64,000 nt of DNA from assembly GCA_023014485.1 (NCBI GenBank), contig JAJOZX010002364.1, forward strand, positions 279,501 through 343,500. The letters are read 5' to 3'. The position numbers and the translations under genes were made by a program. The stretch is from Bathynomus jamesi. Taxonomy: Eukaryota; Arthropoda; Malacostraca; Isopoda; Cirolanidae. The notes beneath the pieces are model-generated. The model was not told the origin of the DNA. It saw nothing but the letters and a program-made list of their open reading frames with translations, and did not search any database. Within the stretch, counting starts at the first letter, position 1. Each line of letters begins with the position of its first letter. Of the stretch, positions 33,541 through 45,468 are shown in pieces.

Positions 33541-33810
33541 CTCGCAAAAATTTATTTTTGTTGGAGATTGGACCACCCGAACAGTGAAGGTTCCGCGTTC
33601 GACCCCACCGCCGTCATCTTGGTTTCAGTTCAGTTGGGGTTCGGCCAATTACTCTGTGGTTGCCCAGGCTCGGGTATCTCCGAGTTCCCCTTCTGTCGGG
33701 GCAAATAGGGGTTTTGAATCACCCGTGAACTGTAACCTGTAGATGGTAGACGAATGCAGAGTGAACTGTCTATTTCGTTTTTCAAACAAGGTTCCGAATT
33801 CAGGAATATA

Positions 33811-34713
33811 CAGGGCGTCCCAAAAAAATGTATACACACTTTAACAGCTGATAGCTCAATTGATGTTTCTTTCTTTCCAAGTTAAACCCATTAGAATTAA
33901 TAATGGCAGTCAGACTAAGCTTTGAACAAAGGAAATTCATTCTAAAATGCTACTGGAAGTGTGAAAACGCAGTTGAAGTGCAAAGACAGTTTAGGAGGGA
34001 GTTTCAAACAGATCCACCAACGCGACTTACCATCACTCGAATTAGAGAAGTTTGAAGACGATGGAACTGTTCAGAATGTCCACAAGAAGCGTTCCGGAAG
34101 ACCACGGACATCGACAAGCCCCACAAAGAGCAAGAAAGAGTACTGGAAACGTATCACCAAAGTCCAAGAAAATCTGTGCGGCAAGCGAGTCGTGAGGTAG
34201 GAATTTCAGAATCGTCTGTCCAACGCATTTTGAAGCGCTGTCAATGGAAAAGTTACATTCCAAGATTAGTCCATGCTATTAATGAAGATGATCCGGACCG
34301 AAGAGTGGAGTATTGCGAGTGGTACTTGGCACGATGTGGATGTGGATTGGACGAAGGGGTTTCGTAGAATACCCTCCGCGTTCACCAGACCTCACACCAC
34401 TAGACTTTTTTTATGGGATACTTAAAAGACAAAGTCTACGCTATAAAACTGCAACAGTCGCTGAATTGAGAGCAGCCATTGAACGAGAATGCACACAAAT
34501 ACCAAACGAAATGTTTCGTGATGTTTGCGATTCCATTGCTTCGCGTTATCAGCAGTGCCTGGACCAGAACGGACGTCAGTTTGAAAACAGGCGTTGACAA
34601 AACAATTAAATAATGTCTGTAGATTCTATTACATTTTGAAAATGAAATGTATTTTAATAAACACTGCCTTTATAATTATTTAAAGTGTGTGTACATTTTT
34701 TTGGGACGCCCTG
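33811..34713 (+). mobile_element. mariner/Tc1-like element, internally deleted (copy 1)
   Basis: Ends CAGGGCGTCCCAAAAAAATG and its complement, with TA on both sides. It encodes [18 protein letters not shown] (33903), the DUF4817-like helix-turn-helix region, [14 protein letters not shown], a second HTH ([17 protein letters not shown]), then [12 protein letters not shown]. There the first catalytic domain is missing: the sequence jumps to [20 protein letters not shown] and the C-terminal CTQIPNEMFRDVCDSIASRY. The same junction is present in copy 2, so this is a non-autonomous family. Several frameshifts occur (34050, 34200). Confidence 0.85.
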
Positions 34714-34715
34714 TA

Positions 34716-35185
34716 TTTTGTCTCCTGCGCTACTTCCATTCTATAGTAGGATAATTGGATCGAGCAATTTCATTCATCTGACACATTTATCAAGTCCTAA
34801 TACATTTTATATATGAAAGGTGTCAGTTTTCGGGATCCCCAGTGACTCCGACGAAGGTGGTGGCAAAGGTGGTGTACTACACAAGGTCGAAGATGAACAT
34901 GTTTACACAAAACTAAATGTCTAAGTGTCACACAAAATGGTAGCACGGATAATTTCTTGTGTAAGCACAGAACTAAGTTTCAGTGTACTGCAGTAATACT
35001 ACTGCATATGATTTTTTTATAACCACTGACTTCGTGTTAGGTTAACAGTTCCATTATAGATTCGCGAACAATTTCAGCATTAAGTGTCAAGTACCGAGTG
35101 TCACTTTGTTTCATTACGTTCACTGTAGAGTCTCGGTATCACTACAAGGCTAGGCCCATACAGAAATTATATAACCTTTGGTTAG
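34716..35185. other. no gene recognised
   Basis: Unassigned sequence, no repeat boundary seen. Confidence 0.45.
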
Positions 35186-35189
35186 CTTC

Positions 35190-35312
35190 CGCCCGAATTG
35201 TTCATTCTAACGAAGGTCAAGCTTTTCACTCCACCTTAGACCTACAGTTTAACGTGGAATCTGAACCACGCCCCATCAGCAGCCCAGCATCTTAACCACT
35301 AGGCCACCTAGG
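35190..35312 (-). repeat. tRNA-derived SINE whose tail recurs in the 11-kb palindrome
   Basis: Minus strand: A box TGGCCTAGTGG (35296-35306) and B box GGTTCAGATTCC (35256-35267), then ACGTTAAACTGTAGGTCTAA and GGTGGAGTGAAAAGC. The part after the B box matches 27770-27815 and its mirror near 21140. Confidence 0.65.
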
Positions 35313-35324
35313 ATACCCATTTAT

Positions 35325-36085
35325 CTACCAACTTCTTCTTCCGCAGCTTATTATCCCATCTTTACATGGGGTCGCTGTTTTTGGTTCGTCTTCTCCACTC
35401 TCCTCTGTCGTATACCGCGTCCTCCTCCAAGTCCTTCTCCCTGATGTCCGCCACCACACAGTCCCTCCATCTCGTCTTCCTCCTCTTCTCGTCCCGGCGA
35501 CTCCATCTCCAGCACTCTGCGCCCCACGTACTACTACTCTCTTCTCCTGACGTGTCCATACCACCTCAGCCTGGCCTCCTGCACCTTCTTAGATGCTTCC
35601 GCCACCTTCACTGTTCCTCTTATATGCTCATTTCTGACCCTATCCCTCCTCGTCACTCCACACATCCATCTCAACATCTTCATTTCAGCCACATCGATTT
35701 TTCTTTCATTGCTCTTCTTCATTGGCACAGTCTCCATTCCATACAACATTGCCGGCCTCACCACTGTTTTGAATACCTTTCCCTTCAGTTTCACTGGGAC
35801 CCTCTTATCACAGAGCACCCCTGATACGTCTCTCCAGTTCTTCCACCCCGACTGTATTCTACAGTTTATCTCTCTCTGCTCCCCCCTCTGCATCCACTGT
35901 TGACCCCAAGTATTTAAAATACTCCACCGTCTTAACACGCTCTCCACTCAATGTCACTTCCCCTCCTCGGTCCTGCTGCACATCACATCTCATATATTCG
36001 GTCTTCTTTCGGCTAATTCTCATCCCCCTACTTTCCAACGCCTCTCTCCAATTTTCCAACTGCTGCTCCACCAACCACTTTCTTT
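35325..36085 (-). pseudogene. RTE-clade LINE, 3' part
   Basis: Minus-strand frames from about 36074 give RGMRISRKKTEYM and VEYFKYLGSTVDAEGG. From 35947 they give GWKNWRDVSGVLCDKRVPVK, KVFKTVVRPAMLYGMET, EMKMLRWMCGVTRRDRVRNE and RLRWYGHVRRRE. This is the standard C-terminal region of RTE reverse-transcriptase proteins. Two frameshifts are needed. The 5' part, including the catalytic site, is missing and is replaced by the tRNA-like element at 36.1 kb. Confidence 0.85.
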
Positions 36086-36089
36086 TTTT

Positions 36090-36210
36090 TATTGCGTGGA
36101 AGGATGAACAGCTGGGTTTTGCTGCGCGCCGGCTGCCGTCGGGTCTCGAACCCGGGGCCGATGGATTCGTAGTCGGCGACGCTAACCACTACACCACCGA
36201 GGCGCATCTA
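36090..36210 (-). repeat. tRNA-derived SINE fragment
   Basis: Minus strand: A box TGGTGTAGTGG (36186-36196), anticodon-like loop CTACGAA and B box GGTTCGAGACC (36142-36152). The arms do not pair into a complete tRNA, so I do not call a functional gene. Confidence 0.55.
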
Positions 36211-37028
36211 TATACTTTTATATATATATATATATATATAACGCAAAAGTTTTTAAATTTTGCTCTTAAGTTCACATATTAAATTAAACTTGAATACGTT
36301 ATATAATATAAAAAAATGACCAAGGGCAGGCAGGGAAAAACCTTTGCTCACGGGGATTGAAATAATTGAAGAACGCCGAAAACGAACGCTCTCCGAATGA
36401 CCAAGAACTCTGGAACTCCCGCAAAGCTGCGTTGTGCCTTTACAGTTGTATTGAGAACCTCCCTCTTCAAGTTTCCTGATGCGTCCATGTATGTTTTCCT
36501 TAATTATCTCATTTCACACAACAGTAACTAGGAAAAAATCTTAGATTTTATGTTCTAAATTTTATAGTTAATTAAACCCGTTATGAACTATTAATTCGCC
36601 TAAATAAGCCTAATTTGAAAAAAAATTACTATTTTTAATTAGAATTTCTATATTCTTTGTCAGTAATTACGCGCACGAGCTTTATCGTGCGTGCGTGGTA
36701 TGTTATCGTGGAAGTGCGCTATTGGGCAAAATTTGGGAGCGCCAAGTAAAAACGTGACGTCAGGGAAAATAAAGAACCACGATTGGGCGGAGAAGAATCG
36801 CACAACTTAAGATGATGCCGCGCAAGCATACTACAGCACCGAATTTTGCGTCGTAAGCTACTGCGAAATCACGTGATGCCCTTTTACTGGAGGTGAGGAT
36901 CCCGTAATTCTCCGCGGGATGAGCAATAGTAGTTAGATCAAATGACGTCACGGGTCAACAGGGCTGAAATGTTTTCGATGTTTTTCTGAAATTTGACTAA
37001 ATTTTTACACAACGTGCAAAATGTGTCA
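36211..37028. other. no gene recognised
   Basis: A TA run at 36218-36240 followed by AT-rich sequence. Nothing assigned. Confidence 0.45.
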
Positions 37029-37029
37029 T

Positions 37030-37260
37030 TTGGTTTGCTAAGTTTCAGAGTGTGACAGCGGTACAGCGTGAGTTTCGCCGTGTGTATGGTGTTCGAAAAG
37101 CTCCTAAATACGACTCTATAGTGCAGTGGTTCAGCACATTTGAAGAAACGAGGTCTATCACTAAACCACATGCAGGTGGTCGTAAGAATTAGCCTCTCGT
37201 TATGACCTCTGTCGTGTCCGGAAGGAGGAGTCATATTGAAGACTAATTAGGTTTGTCACA
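37030..37260 (+). pseudogene. fragment of a mariner-like transposase N-terminus (DUF4817 type)
   Basis: One frame reads VQREFRRVYGVRKAPKYDS, then QWFSTFEETRSITK, then AGGRK. This is the typical start of DUF4817 helix-turn-helix transposases. Only the N-terminal region is present. Confidence 0.65.
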
Positions 37261-37720
37261 ATCTACCATCTTTTGGGCATTTTTGCCAAATATTAAACTC
37301 TACAATGTTACTGTTTCCATTTCACATCAATTTTATTTATCCACCCAAACGGATCACTCTGTAGTAAATATAATAAAGATAATAAAAATGATGAAGCTTG
37401 TATTGAAATTGGCGGTCAATTTTTGGCGTGCTCTGACAGGCTTTCATCTCTCTCCCGCGCTCTCCTGGCCACTCTCTCCCAGTCTCCCTTCATGCGTGTC
37501 GGCAGTCATTGATGAGAGAGCATGAAGGGTAGATGTCTGACGTTCCACCCAGCCACTATGTTCTCATTTTCATTATTATTCAATGTGACTTATCTGTATC
37601 TGACATAGTATCTCTGTATTCTGGATCGTCTATAAAGGCTTTAAATTGATGTCTATTTTAATCTCAGCCCAACGCAATAAGTACCAATTTACACGTGTGC
37701 TGAGTTGTAGCCTAAATATT
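37261..37720. other. no gene recognised
   Basis: Contains a CT-rich block at 37445-37495. No coding supported. Confidence 0.45.
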
Positions 37721-37753
37721 TATTGCAGGACACTTATGTCAAACGCAATCAAA

Positions 37754-40440
37754 ATGGATACCTTCAGGCCAACAACAGATTGGAGGAAGTGTTGCCTTTG
37801 TCAAGAAAATCCATCTGCAGCACTGAAACAGAAACAGCCAAACTTCTCTAGAGGACATGGTCAGTCTGGATGCAAAGTGCTTGATATGAACATCAATGAG
37901 TTAGAGATTGAATGAGCTGCCATTACCACTGAACCCAGTACGATTAAATAATGGCTCTGGATTCGAACAGACACTTTCAGCAAATGATGCAAAGTATCAT
38001 TCAAGTTGCTACCTGTTTCTCAGTAATACACAAGTTCAGAGAACTAGAAAGAGGAAGGAAAGAGGTACAGTGAGACTGAGCCTTCAACAAGTAGAGCAAA
38101 ACACATTAGCATAGACACAAAGCAAAATATATGCTTCATACGCGATGAATCTGATGGAAAAAAACTTACATCAAGCGGAATTTGAAAATGCAAGTGTGAA
38201 ACTCAAGGAAATGGCAAACAGCTTAAATGACTCTAGACTCATGGCCCAACTTAGTGGTTCAGATGCCATTGCTCTAGAAATGAAGTATCATTCAAAGTGT
38301 TACACCAAATTAAGCAACAGACTCAGATCGCTTGAAAATGTAGAGAAACACGAAGTAGTAATGAGCAACAGGGCTAGCTAGCTATGCTGTAGCATTCTCA
38401 GAACTGATTTCTTGTATTCATGAAAGTAAACAGGTTGATGGAAATGAGCTAGTAACTTTTCGTTTAGCCGATTTGGTAAAGCTTTACAGAGACACTTTTG
38501 TAATTTGGAGTAACAGACCCTTCCGTCAATTCTACTAGACTTAGAGCAACTTATACACCATGCTCCAAAGCTAGGGTTAAAACTAGAATGTTTCAAACAA
38601 GGAAGGGATATTGTCGTAGCGTTCAAGGAAATGTTGGATCTGCGTTAGCAAACGTTAATGAGTATGAAGATGCTTTGATTGTTTCAAAAACAGCTCAAAT
38701 CCTGAGGAAATAGATATTAGAATGCAAAGCTACTTTCCAAGGATCTTTTGATGATAACTACATGAACTCGTGTACCCCTCCAATGCTTCTAAATTTTGTA
38801 TCGAATATTTCACATGGCAGTAGCATAAAATCACACATGGATATCGGGGCTTCCAAAGGTGATGTTGCATTGGCACAACTGCTGCAGTTAAATTGTTTTG
38901 TCAAATATAATGCCATTGCAATGCATCAAAGACATTCTAAAGACAGAGAACCTCCCTTTCCAGTCTTTCTAGGATTGTCTGTGCATTCCAAAACAAGAAA
39001 AAAAGAAATTGTTAACACATTGTTTGAGCATGGCCTTATCATTAACCATGATAGGGTGCTAGAAATATCAAGTCAATTAGGTGAAGCTGTCGTGAAGAGA
39101 TACATTGATATTGGATTAGTTTGTCCACCACAACTGAAATTTGGTGTTTTCACGGTTAGTACAGTGAATAATTGTGACCACAATCCTCAGCATTAACAGC
39201 TAAAACCTCGTTCCATGGAACTAGTATTTCCTTTTTCCAAAGTGAATCAACAGGTGAACCTCAAGGTCTTGTCCTGAACAAAAGTGCAAAGAAGATACCA
39301 GACTTGCCAGAGAACTACACCAACGTGAAGCCAACCTTCTTTACAAAGCAACTCCCACCTAAAGATAAACTGCCTGAAATATCTGAGTCATCTCCATTTT
39401 GTTTAGATAAGCAGTATGAGTGGCTTGAAATGGTTCATCTTACTCAGGAGTTTACTGACTCTGGTGCAAGTAACATGGTCTGCACACAATGCCAATCAAA
39501 TAAGGGAACACAGCTTTGACATCAGCATGTCGGCTCTCATGCCTCATCTAAGAGATCAAGCTCATGAAATCCAACCATAAAGCATGTAATGGGCAAAGTC
39601 AAAGACATCATATCTTAACCCTTCACAAACTCCTGTTATTACTGCTGACCAGCCGTTATTTGCTTTAGCTAAGCAAATACAGTGGTACTGGCCAAATGAA
39701 TATGGCAACTTTGTTGTTACAATGGGCGCATTTCACACTGAAATGGCAGCTCTTAGAATGGTAGGACGCATGTTAAAGGGCAGTGGATGGACTGCACCCA
39801 TTGAGGAGTCAGGTGTAGTATCTGCAGGCACAGCATGCAGTCTTTACAATCGGATGAAAGCTGCATATGAGGAATATGTTGAAGCAGGTGAAACAGACAG
39901 GACTTTCCAGGAATGGTATAACTTTAAAAGTGAAATTCCACAATTTCAGTACTGGGAAATGGTCTTTACAACAGATCTAAAAATTCTAGCTTTTATTCGT
40001 TCTCTGAGGGGGGAATTTTGAAGCCTACATAGAAGCAATTGTAGCTCTTTTGCCATACTACTTCAGTAATGACAATACACACTACTCCAGATGGATAACT
40101 GTTCATCTCATTGACGTGTTGCTACTTGAAAAGAAATTCCCAGATGTCCACGAGCAGTTCAAAAAGGGTAACTTTGTTATTCGTAAGACAGATCAAATGT
40201 TTTCTGGCATTGCAATAGACCGGGCCCACGAACAGAATAACGCACTGATCAAAGGAGATGGTGGGGCCATTGGTTTGACAGCTTGAATCTGCTCTACTAA
40301 GATGGATGGTAGCTGGTCAGAGGTGTGTAGGTTAGCAGACCAGTATGAAAAGTTCTCAAAGAAAAGCAAATAAATATCGGTGTCCCAGAATCACTTGTCC
40401 TCCGTGTATATCATGAGCCTCGAGGTCTGGTGACACTGTA
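37754..40440 (+). pseudogene. DHN/DQP-family protein gene (copy B), frameshifted
   Basis: Starts MDTFRPTTDWRKCCLCQEN at 37754, 26 bp after an acceptor-like TTTATTGCAG (37719-37728). Two finger-like units: CCLC with YHSSC, and a decayed CFIRD with YHSKC. Then NNCDHN (D codon 39176), a FHGTSISFFQ-like frame, ADQPLF (D codon 39647), a GAFHTEMAAL block, the E pair in IEESGV (39803-39808), and FSGIAIDRAHEQNNA near 40210. The D-to-E gap is 52-53 residues here and 54 in copy A. At least eight frame breaks. The architecture is the same as copy A but the sequence is very different, so these are distinct subfamilies. Confidence 0.75.
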
Positions 40441-40835
40441 TGGTAAAAATTCATCGATTCATCAAATACGATTCATCAAATATTTGAAATGCTTAGTAAT
40501 TTGAGCTGTTAAAATCTGGTATGCCTTAACCATACAGTGCTACTAGATCTTTACAACCATAATATACACGTAGAGTGTAAACGAACTTCTCTGGGTAACT
40601 GTACAGCAATGTTCTTTTAAAAATGATGCAATAAATTGTTCTGTAAGAAAATACCTGATCAATAAAAGTTGAAATAATTTAGTTTCATAAGTATAAACAC
40701 GGGAATTATTAATATTCAAGCGTTCTTTGGCGGCCATCTTGAATTTTATTCGCCATTTTGATTTTGTTGATGTCAATTGGTTTCATCCTTTTAAGCCTGT
40801 CTTAAGGTATATGTATGCCAAATTTTATGCTTCTC
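40441..40835. other. no gene recognised
   Basis: Includes GGCGGCCATCTTGAATTTTA at 40731-40750, a word also found near 10.4 kb. Nothing else assigned. Confidence 0.4.
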
Positions 40836-40839
40836 TTTT

Positions 40840-41370
40840 GGCTATCCTCTACACTAGTACAGAAAAGGAGACATTGCAAACATGGAAGCCATTCAAAGGA
40901 CGTTTACGTATAAGATAGCGGAAACGAAAGGCGGAGACTACTGGTTTGACTACAATCCCTGAAACTGGTCTCTCTGGAAAGAAGACGCGAGCGGTACATA
41001 ATCATATACATATGGAAAATAAACTGGAATGAGAGAAGAGGCAGATTTTGTACTGTCCCAGCTGAGGTGGACACGGGGGGGGGGGGGGGGGGAGGCATGA
41101 AAATATAGATTAAATATACCCTCAGAATACGAGGCCCCAAACTTTTTAATGTATTTCCCAAAGAACTGAGAAACCTCCAGCACACCAACCTGAATAATTT
41201 GAAGGGCCAGCTGGACAGGTCTCTGTGCAAAGTCCCTGACCAGCCATGCGTAGCTGGCTACGAGGGCAGGAGGAGATCGGCAAGCAAAGTCCTCCTCCAA
41301 ATCACGCAAATGAGACGGGATGCTGCAGAGAGGTCGACCGCAGATCGATCCTGAACCGTCGTTCAAACCC
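40840..41370 (+). pseudogene. CR1/Jockey-type LINE, 3' end fragment
   Basis: Shifted frames give an EAIQRTFTYKIA-like block, LERRRERYIIIYIWKI, RGPKLFNVFPKELRNLQ and LKGQLDRSLCKVPDQPCVAG, the usual C-terminal sequence order of this LINE group. A run of about 18 G at 41075-41092 interrupts the frame. Confidence 0.7.
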
Positions 41371-41525
41371 TCATAAAGTATATAGGCGAATTTCCAAGTT
41401 TGCTATTCCAAAGCTCATGTCCCATAATTTTGTTTAATTATGCATAAAAATAATTTCTGAAAAATTCCATTCAAATAGAATAATATTTAGAGATCGTTCA
41501 ATGAGGATGAAATTTTGTTCTGTGG

Positions 41526-41619
41526 TTAACCTCTTTTGGACGACTGGGTCGAATTTGTACCGTTTCCCATACACACACACAACTTAACCCTACAAAAACT
41601 TCAGACGTTAAGAGGTTAA
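41526..41619. repeat. ~95-bp MITE, copy 2
   Basis: TTAACCTCTTTTGGACG at the left and CAGACGTTAAGAGGTTAA at the right are imperfect inverted ends. It shares the inner AACTTAACCCTACAAAAA block with copy 1 at 32360. Confidence 0.6.
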
Positions 41620-41829
41620 GTGTATGTCCAGATAGAAAACGGCCCATGATTCCCGTTTATAACCATATAGCCAGTATGAAATTTCATTGTTTTTCTTTCA
41701 AAGTTTTCCGTGACATCCAAGTCCCCTACAGTTCATTGGTGGGTAACTGGGTATTAGTCGCTCGTTGAGGGGAGCATCGTGGTCGCCAGCCACTCACTGT
41801 TGCTTGGTCATCGATTCTTTTTTATTATC

Positions 41830-42340
41830 TGTGAAGCGCCGCCATTGATCCTGTACAACCTGAAGCAAGTATTGCTTCTAATCTTCCTTCTTCGTTATGA
41901 TGGTATTGTATGCTTCAATAAGGGCCACACCCCTTTCGGCATTGTTGTTCACCACCCTCAAGTGGTAGAAAGTCTCCAAACCCTCTCTGTAATCTCCTCT
42001 GAGCCTCCATGACTCGGGTTCAGAATCCAGGAATCCAATCGGAATGCCGAGGCAATGGAAGCGTTCCTTCGTGTTCTTGATGACGAAGTTGTCAATTGTC
42101 ATGTCTCCAGACTTCCTTACGTCCAGCTGGATAGGGTTTGAGGGTTAATCCACGCCCTCTTTCTTATTAAGGGCCTTCAACATTACCCACTTGGACTCCG
42201 TTGACACAGTTGGATCAATGAATGCATTCCTGAAGAGTTTCTTGCTGAGGTACCACAGGCGTCCTGCGAATTTATTGCAGGTAGCTTTGGAGAGGGCAGA
42301 TTCCCTTTTTCACACTTAGTAAGTTGGAGGAAGACGAGGT
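41830..42340 (-). pseudogene. fragment of another unnamed multi-copy protein family
   Basis: A minus-strand frame (42102-41878) reads MTIDNFVIKNTKERFHCLGI, PIGFLDSEPESW and LRVVNNNAERGVALIEAYN, then ITKKED. I recognise the VVN(D/N).AERG..LI..YN...TK(D/K)E motif from abundant uncharacterised proteins of arthropods and cnidarians. Upstream frames are broken. Function unknown; its repetition in genomes suggests a mobile origin. Confidence 0.5.
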
Positions 42341-42470
42341 CGTTGTTGGAAGCAGAAACGGCAATTTCACGTGAATTGTATGCTGCTCCTGAAATATTTT
42401 CTGCACCAATCGTATTATTTTTGTTTTTCTTTGTGATCTGTATATAGTCTCAATCTTTTTATTAATTTCA

Positions 42471-42510
42471 GTGTTCCTGAGGATGTCATTAGACGAAAGC
42501 GCCTGAACAC
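42471..42510 (+). other. hammerhead-like core motif
   Basis: CTGAGGA (42477-42483), T, then GTC...GAC stem, then GAAA (42495-42498). It fits the CUGANGA - stem II - GAAA layout with one extra base. See findings. Confidence 0.3.
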
Positions 42511-42583
42511 TATTTTGTATTTAAATTTTCCTTCGTGGTTATTTTCTTCATAAATATTATTCACGTGTTACTTTCGTGAAACC

Positions 42584-42624
<41 letters not shown>

Positions 42625-42627
<3 letters not shown>

Positions 42628-42836
42628 GTGCTTCAAAAAAAATTTATCACTTAGTATGGAAGTGCCCCTGCGTTGAATGGGGTTAATTCATTAATCGCTC
42701 ATACAGTCCCTGAAAAAACATTAAAAAACAAGCAAATAAACACATGCATACTTGCATAAACCAAAAAAACAAAAACTAAGTGGTAAGCAATGATACATTA
42801 GCGCCATATAAGTGGTAACATTTTTTGAAGCACCCT
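42625..42836. repeat. 211-bp MITE between CA and TA microsatellites
   Basis: GGGTGCTTCAAAAAAAATTT on the left and AACATTTTTTGAAGCACCC on the right are inverted ends in Tc1/mariner style. It is wedged between (CA)n and (TA)n. Confidence 0.65.
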
Positions 42837-42837
42837 G

Positions 42838-42839
<2 letters not shown>

Positions 42840-42870
<31 letters not shown>

Positions 42871-43555
42871 ATATAACAAGGGTTTTCTGGTAACAAATTC
42901 TGGTCCGGATGAAAAAACGACGCTGAATTGCTTTGCTCGGATGAATTATTAATAAGGTCACTGAGACGTTAATGTTACATTATTAATTAATTTTAATTTT
43001 TAATGTTCTTTTCAATTTTACATACACTGACAACGGTTCTGTTATAGAGAGGTCGAAAACGTTACTCGGATCAGTTTTGCCTTTGTTTATTGAGGAATTA
43101 TTGGTTACCATGGTAACCAGTAATCCTATAGAAATTTTTTTTATATAAAAATATGGTTTTAATCAAAATTCTTAGAATAGGTACTGGCTTAAGTAATAAT
43201 TTTTTAAATTTATATTATATTATTATTATTATTATTATTATATTATGTTGTTGTTGTGTTGAAGCAGTTAACAATGATTCCGTAGGTGTCTGAGAGTTTA
43301 TGGAAAAGCTCTCTGGAGACTGTTGGTTAGGCCTTTGATTTTGGGAGAGAATTTTATATGTATAATTATTTTTTTTATAAAAATGAATACTATTTTAATT
43401 AAGTACAATTACGGGAATTTCGTTGAATTAATAAAAAAAAATAGGGTTAGATTTTGTTAAATAAAATGTACATTACAAAAGTGAAATAAAAGTGTCAAGC
43501 TGATTTTTAAGGCAACTGTACCATTTTAGTACAAAGAATAGAAATCAGAACATTC
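42840..43555. other. no gene recognised
   Basis: AT-rich, with a TAT-triplet run at 43218-43242. Confidence 0.45.
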
Positions 43556-43563
43556 TCTCTCTT

Positions 43564-43600
<37 letters not shown>

Positions 43601-43602
43601 GT

Positions 43603-44962
43603 GACACATGGAACAGGTTACCTTCGGAAGTTGTGAACAGTTCCTCTGTGGATCAGTTCAAGAAAAGGGTAGACGAAATCTTGCACACTATTTGAGTGTG
43701 TAAAGACATTTAGGACCTCAGTCTGCGGAAATTTCTTTTCCTATAAAATAGTTAATATCTGGAACCAACTTCCCTCAGAGGTTGTTTCCAGTCAGTGTAA
43801 ATCTGTTTAAAAATAGGCTAGACAAAGTACTGAACACACTCATAGTTTAAGATTAAAACCTCAGAAAACTCTGCAGGAGTTCGCTTGCTCGGTGTCTCTG
43901 TGAGCAAGCTAAATATAGAGCTATTTATATATCCACTTTCCTGTAAAATTTCCTTGGCTACTTTTCCAGGGTCAAGGTATTTTCTTCAACCTTTTTCCGT
44001 ACCTGCCTCTGGCAGGGAGGGAGCGGAGGGTGGGGAGAGAGCCTTCTACTTTTCTATCCAGTTTTCTACTACTGCTAGGATAGTTGAAAGAAAAATAAAC
44101 TTTCACAAAATTTTCCCTGGCACCCGTTGCCATTGGTACCTCCTCGGTATGGGCCGCAAGGCCTTTTGAGGTACTTCTTTTCCTTGTAACTCCTTGTAAC
44201 TCTCTCTCTCTCTCTCTCTCTGAACTTGTTTTCGCTTGAAACTCGGAGGCTGCGCGGTCAACTGATCGAGGTTTTCAAGCTCTTACGCGGGTTCAATGAT
44301 GTCAATTTTAGAAGTATGTTTAGTTTAAATGATAACCCAACTCGCAACAATGGCTGGAAGTTGGATTTGAAACGGTTTAGGACTAGTGTGTGTGGGAATT
44401 ACTTTACGTATAAGATCTGTGACACATGGAACAGGTTACCTTCGGAAGTTGTGAACAGTTCCTCTGTGGATCAGTTCAAGAAAAGGGTAGATGAAATCTT
44501 GCACACTATTTGAGTGTGTAAAGACATTTAGGACCTCAGTCTGCGGAAATTTCTTTTCTTATAAAATAGTTAATATCTGGAACCAACTTCCCTCAGAGGT
44601 TGTTTCCAGTCAGTGTAAATGTGTTTAAAAATAGGCTAGACAAAGTACTGAATACTCTCATGTGAGCAAACTAAATATAGAGCTATTTATATATTCTCCA
44701 CTTTCCTGTAAAATTTCCTTGGCTACTTTTCCAGGGTCAAGGTATTTTCTTCAACCTTTTTCCGTACTTGCCTCTGGCAGGGAGGGAGCGGAGGGTGGGG
44801 AGAGAGCCTTCTACTTTTCTATCCAGTTTTCTACTACTGCTAGGATAGTTGAAAGAAAAATGGACTTTTACAAAATTTTCCCTGGCACCCGTTGCCATTG
44901 ATACCTCCTCGGTATGGGCCGCAAGGCCTTTTGAGGTACTTCTTTTCCTTGTAACTCCTTGT

Positions 44963-45000
<38 letters not shown>
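43603..45000 (+). pseudogene. CR1-like LINE 3' ends in tandem
   Basis: The frame 44226-44513 gives FSLETRRLRGQLIEVFKLLR, then FRTSVCGNYFTYKICDTWNR, then LPSEVVNSSSVDQFKKRVDE, the C-terminus of a CR1-type reverse transcriptase. The region 43603-44210 repeats the end of this frame plus about 500 bp of 3' untranslated sequence, which then recurs at 44421-44975. CT microsatellites lie at each join, so this is either a tandem duplication or two insertions at CT repeats. Confidence 0.75.
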
Positions 45001-45009
<9 letters not shown>

Positions 45010-45465
45010 TCTCTTTTTGGCTATACTCGTACAGAGTTTTATTAAAGGTGAAAGCGTATTAACTTCATTTTGAAGTCTACAAGTTAAGTGATTGTATGAT
45101 TTTCAAATATATCTGCTTTTTTACCTTTTTTGATAGCTTTTCATAGTAAATTTTTGATCCAAATTACGTGTCGGAAAATTGGCTTAGTTTGTACGTTTCA
45201 GAAATCACTATCAAAGTTGTTTCCTCAAACTCTAAAAAATGTATTTCATTCAGTGGAAAGAGTGAGGTCAGTTGTACTCTATTTTATCCTTAAGTTACGA
45301 TAGAAAAGTGCCTGACAGTTGGGTATAGCCAGTGAGTTAATGCGAGATACTAGTATCAGTGCGTAAGCAGCTTGCATATTTTTATATTTAGAAATGGCTT
45401 AACTTTTGCTACGCTTTTGAATATAAAGAAACCAATACAAATTAAATTATGTGGCAAATTTAACG
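45001..45465. other. no gene recognised
   Basis: Unassigned. Confidence 0.4.
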
Positions 45466-45468
45466 AGG

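Noticed and set aside
35366..35824. 152-codon plus-strand frame rich in Ser, His and Leu
   Set aside because: It is the antisense of the RTE LINE coding sequence, which explains its open length and composition.
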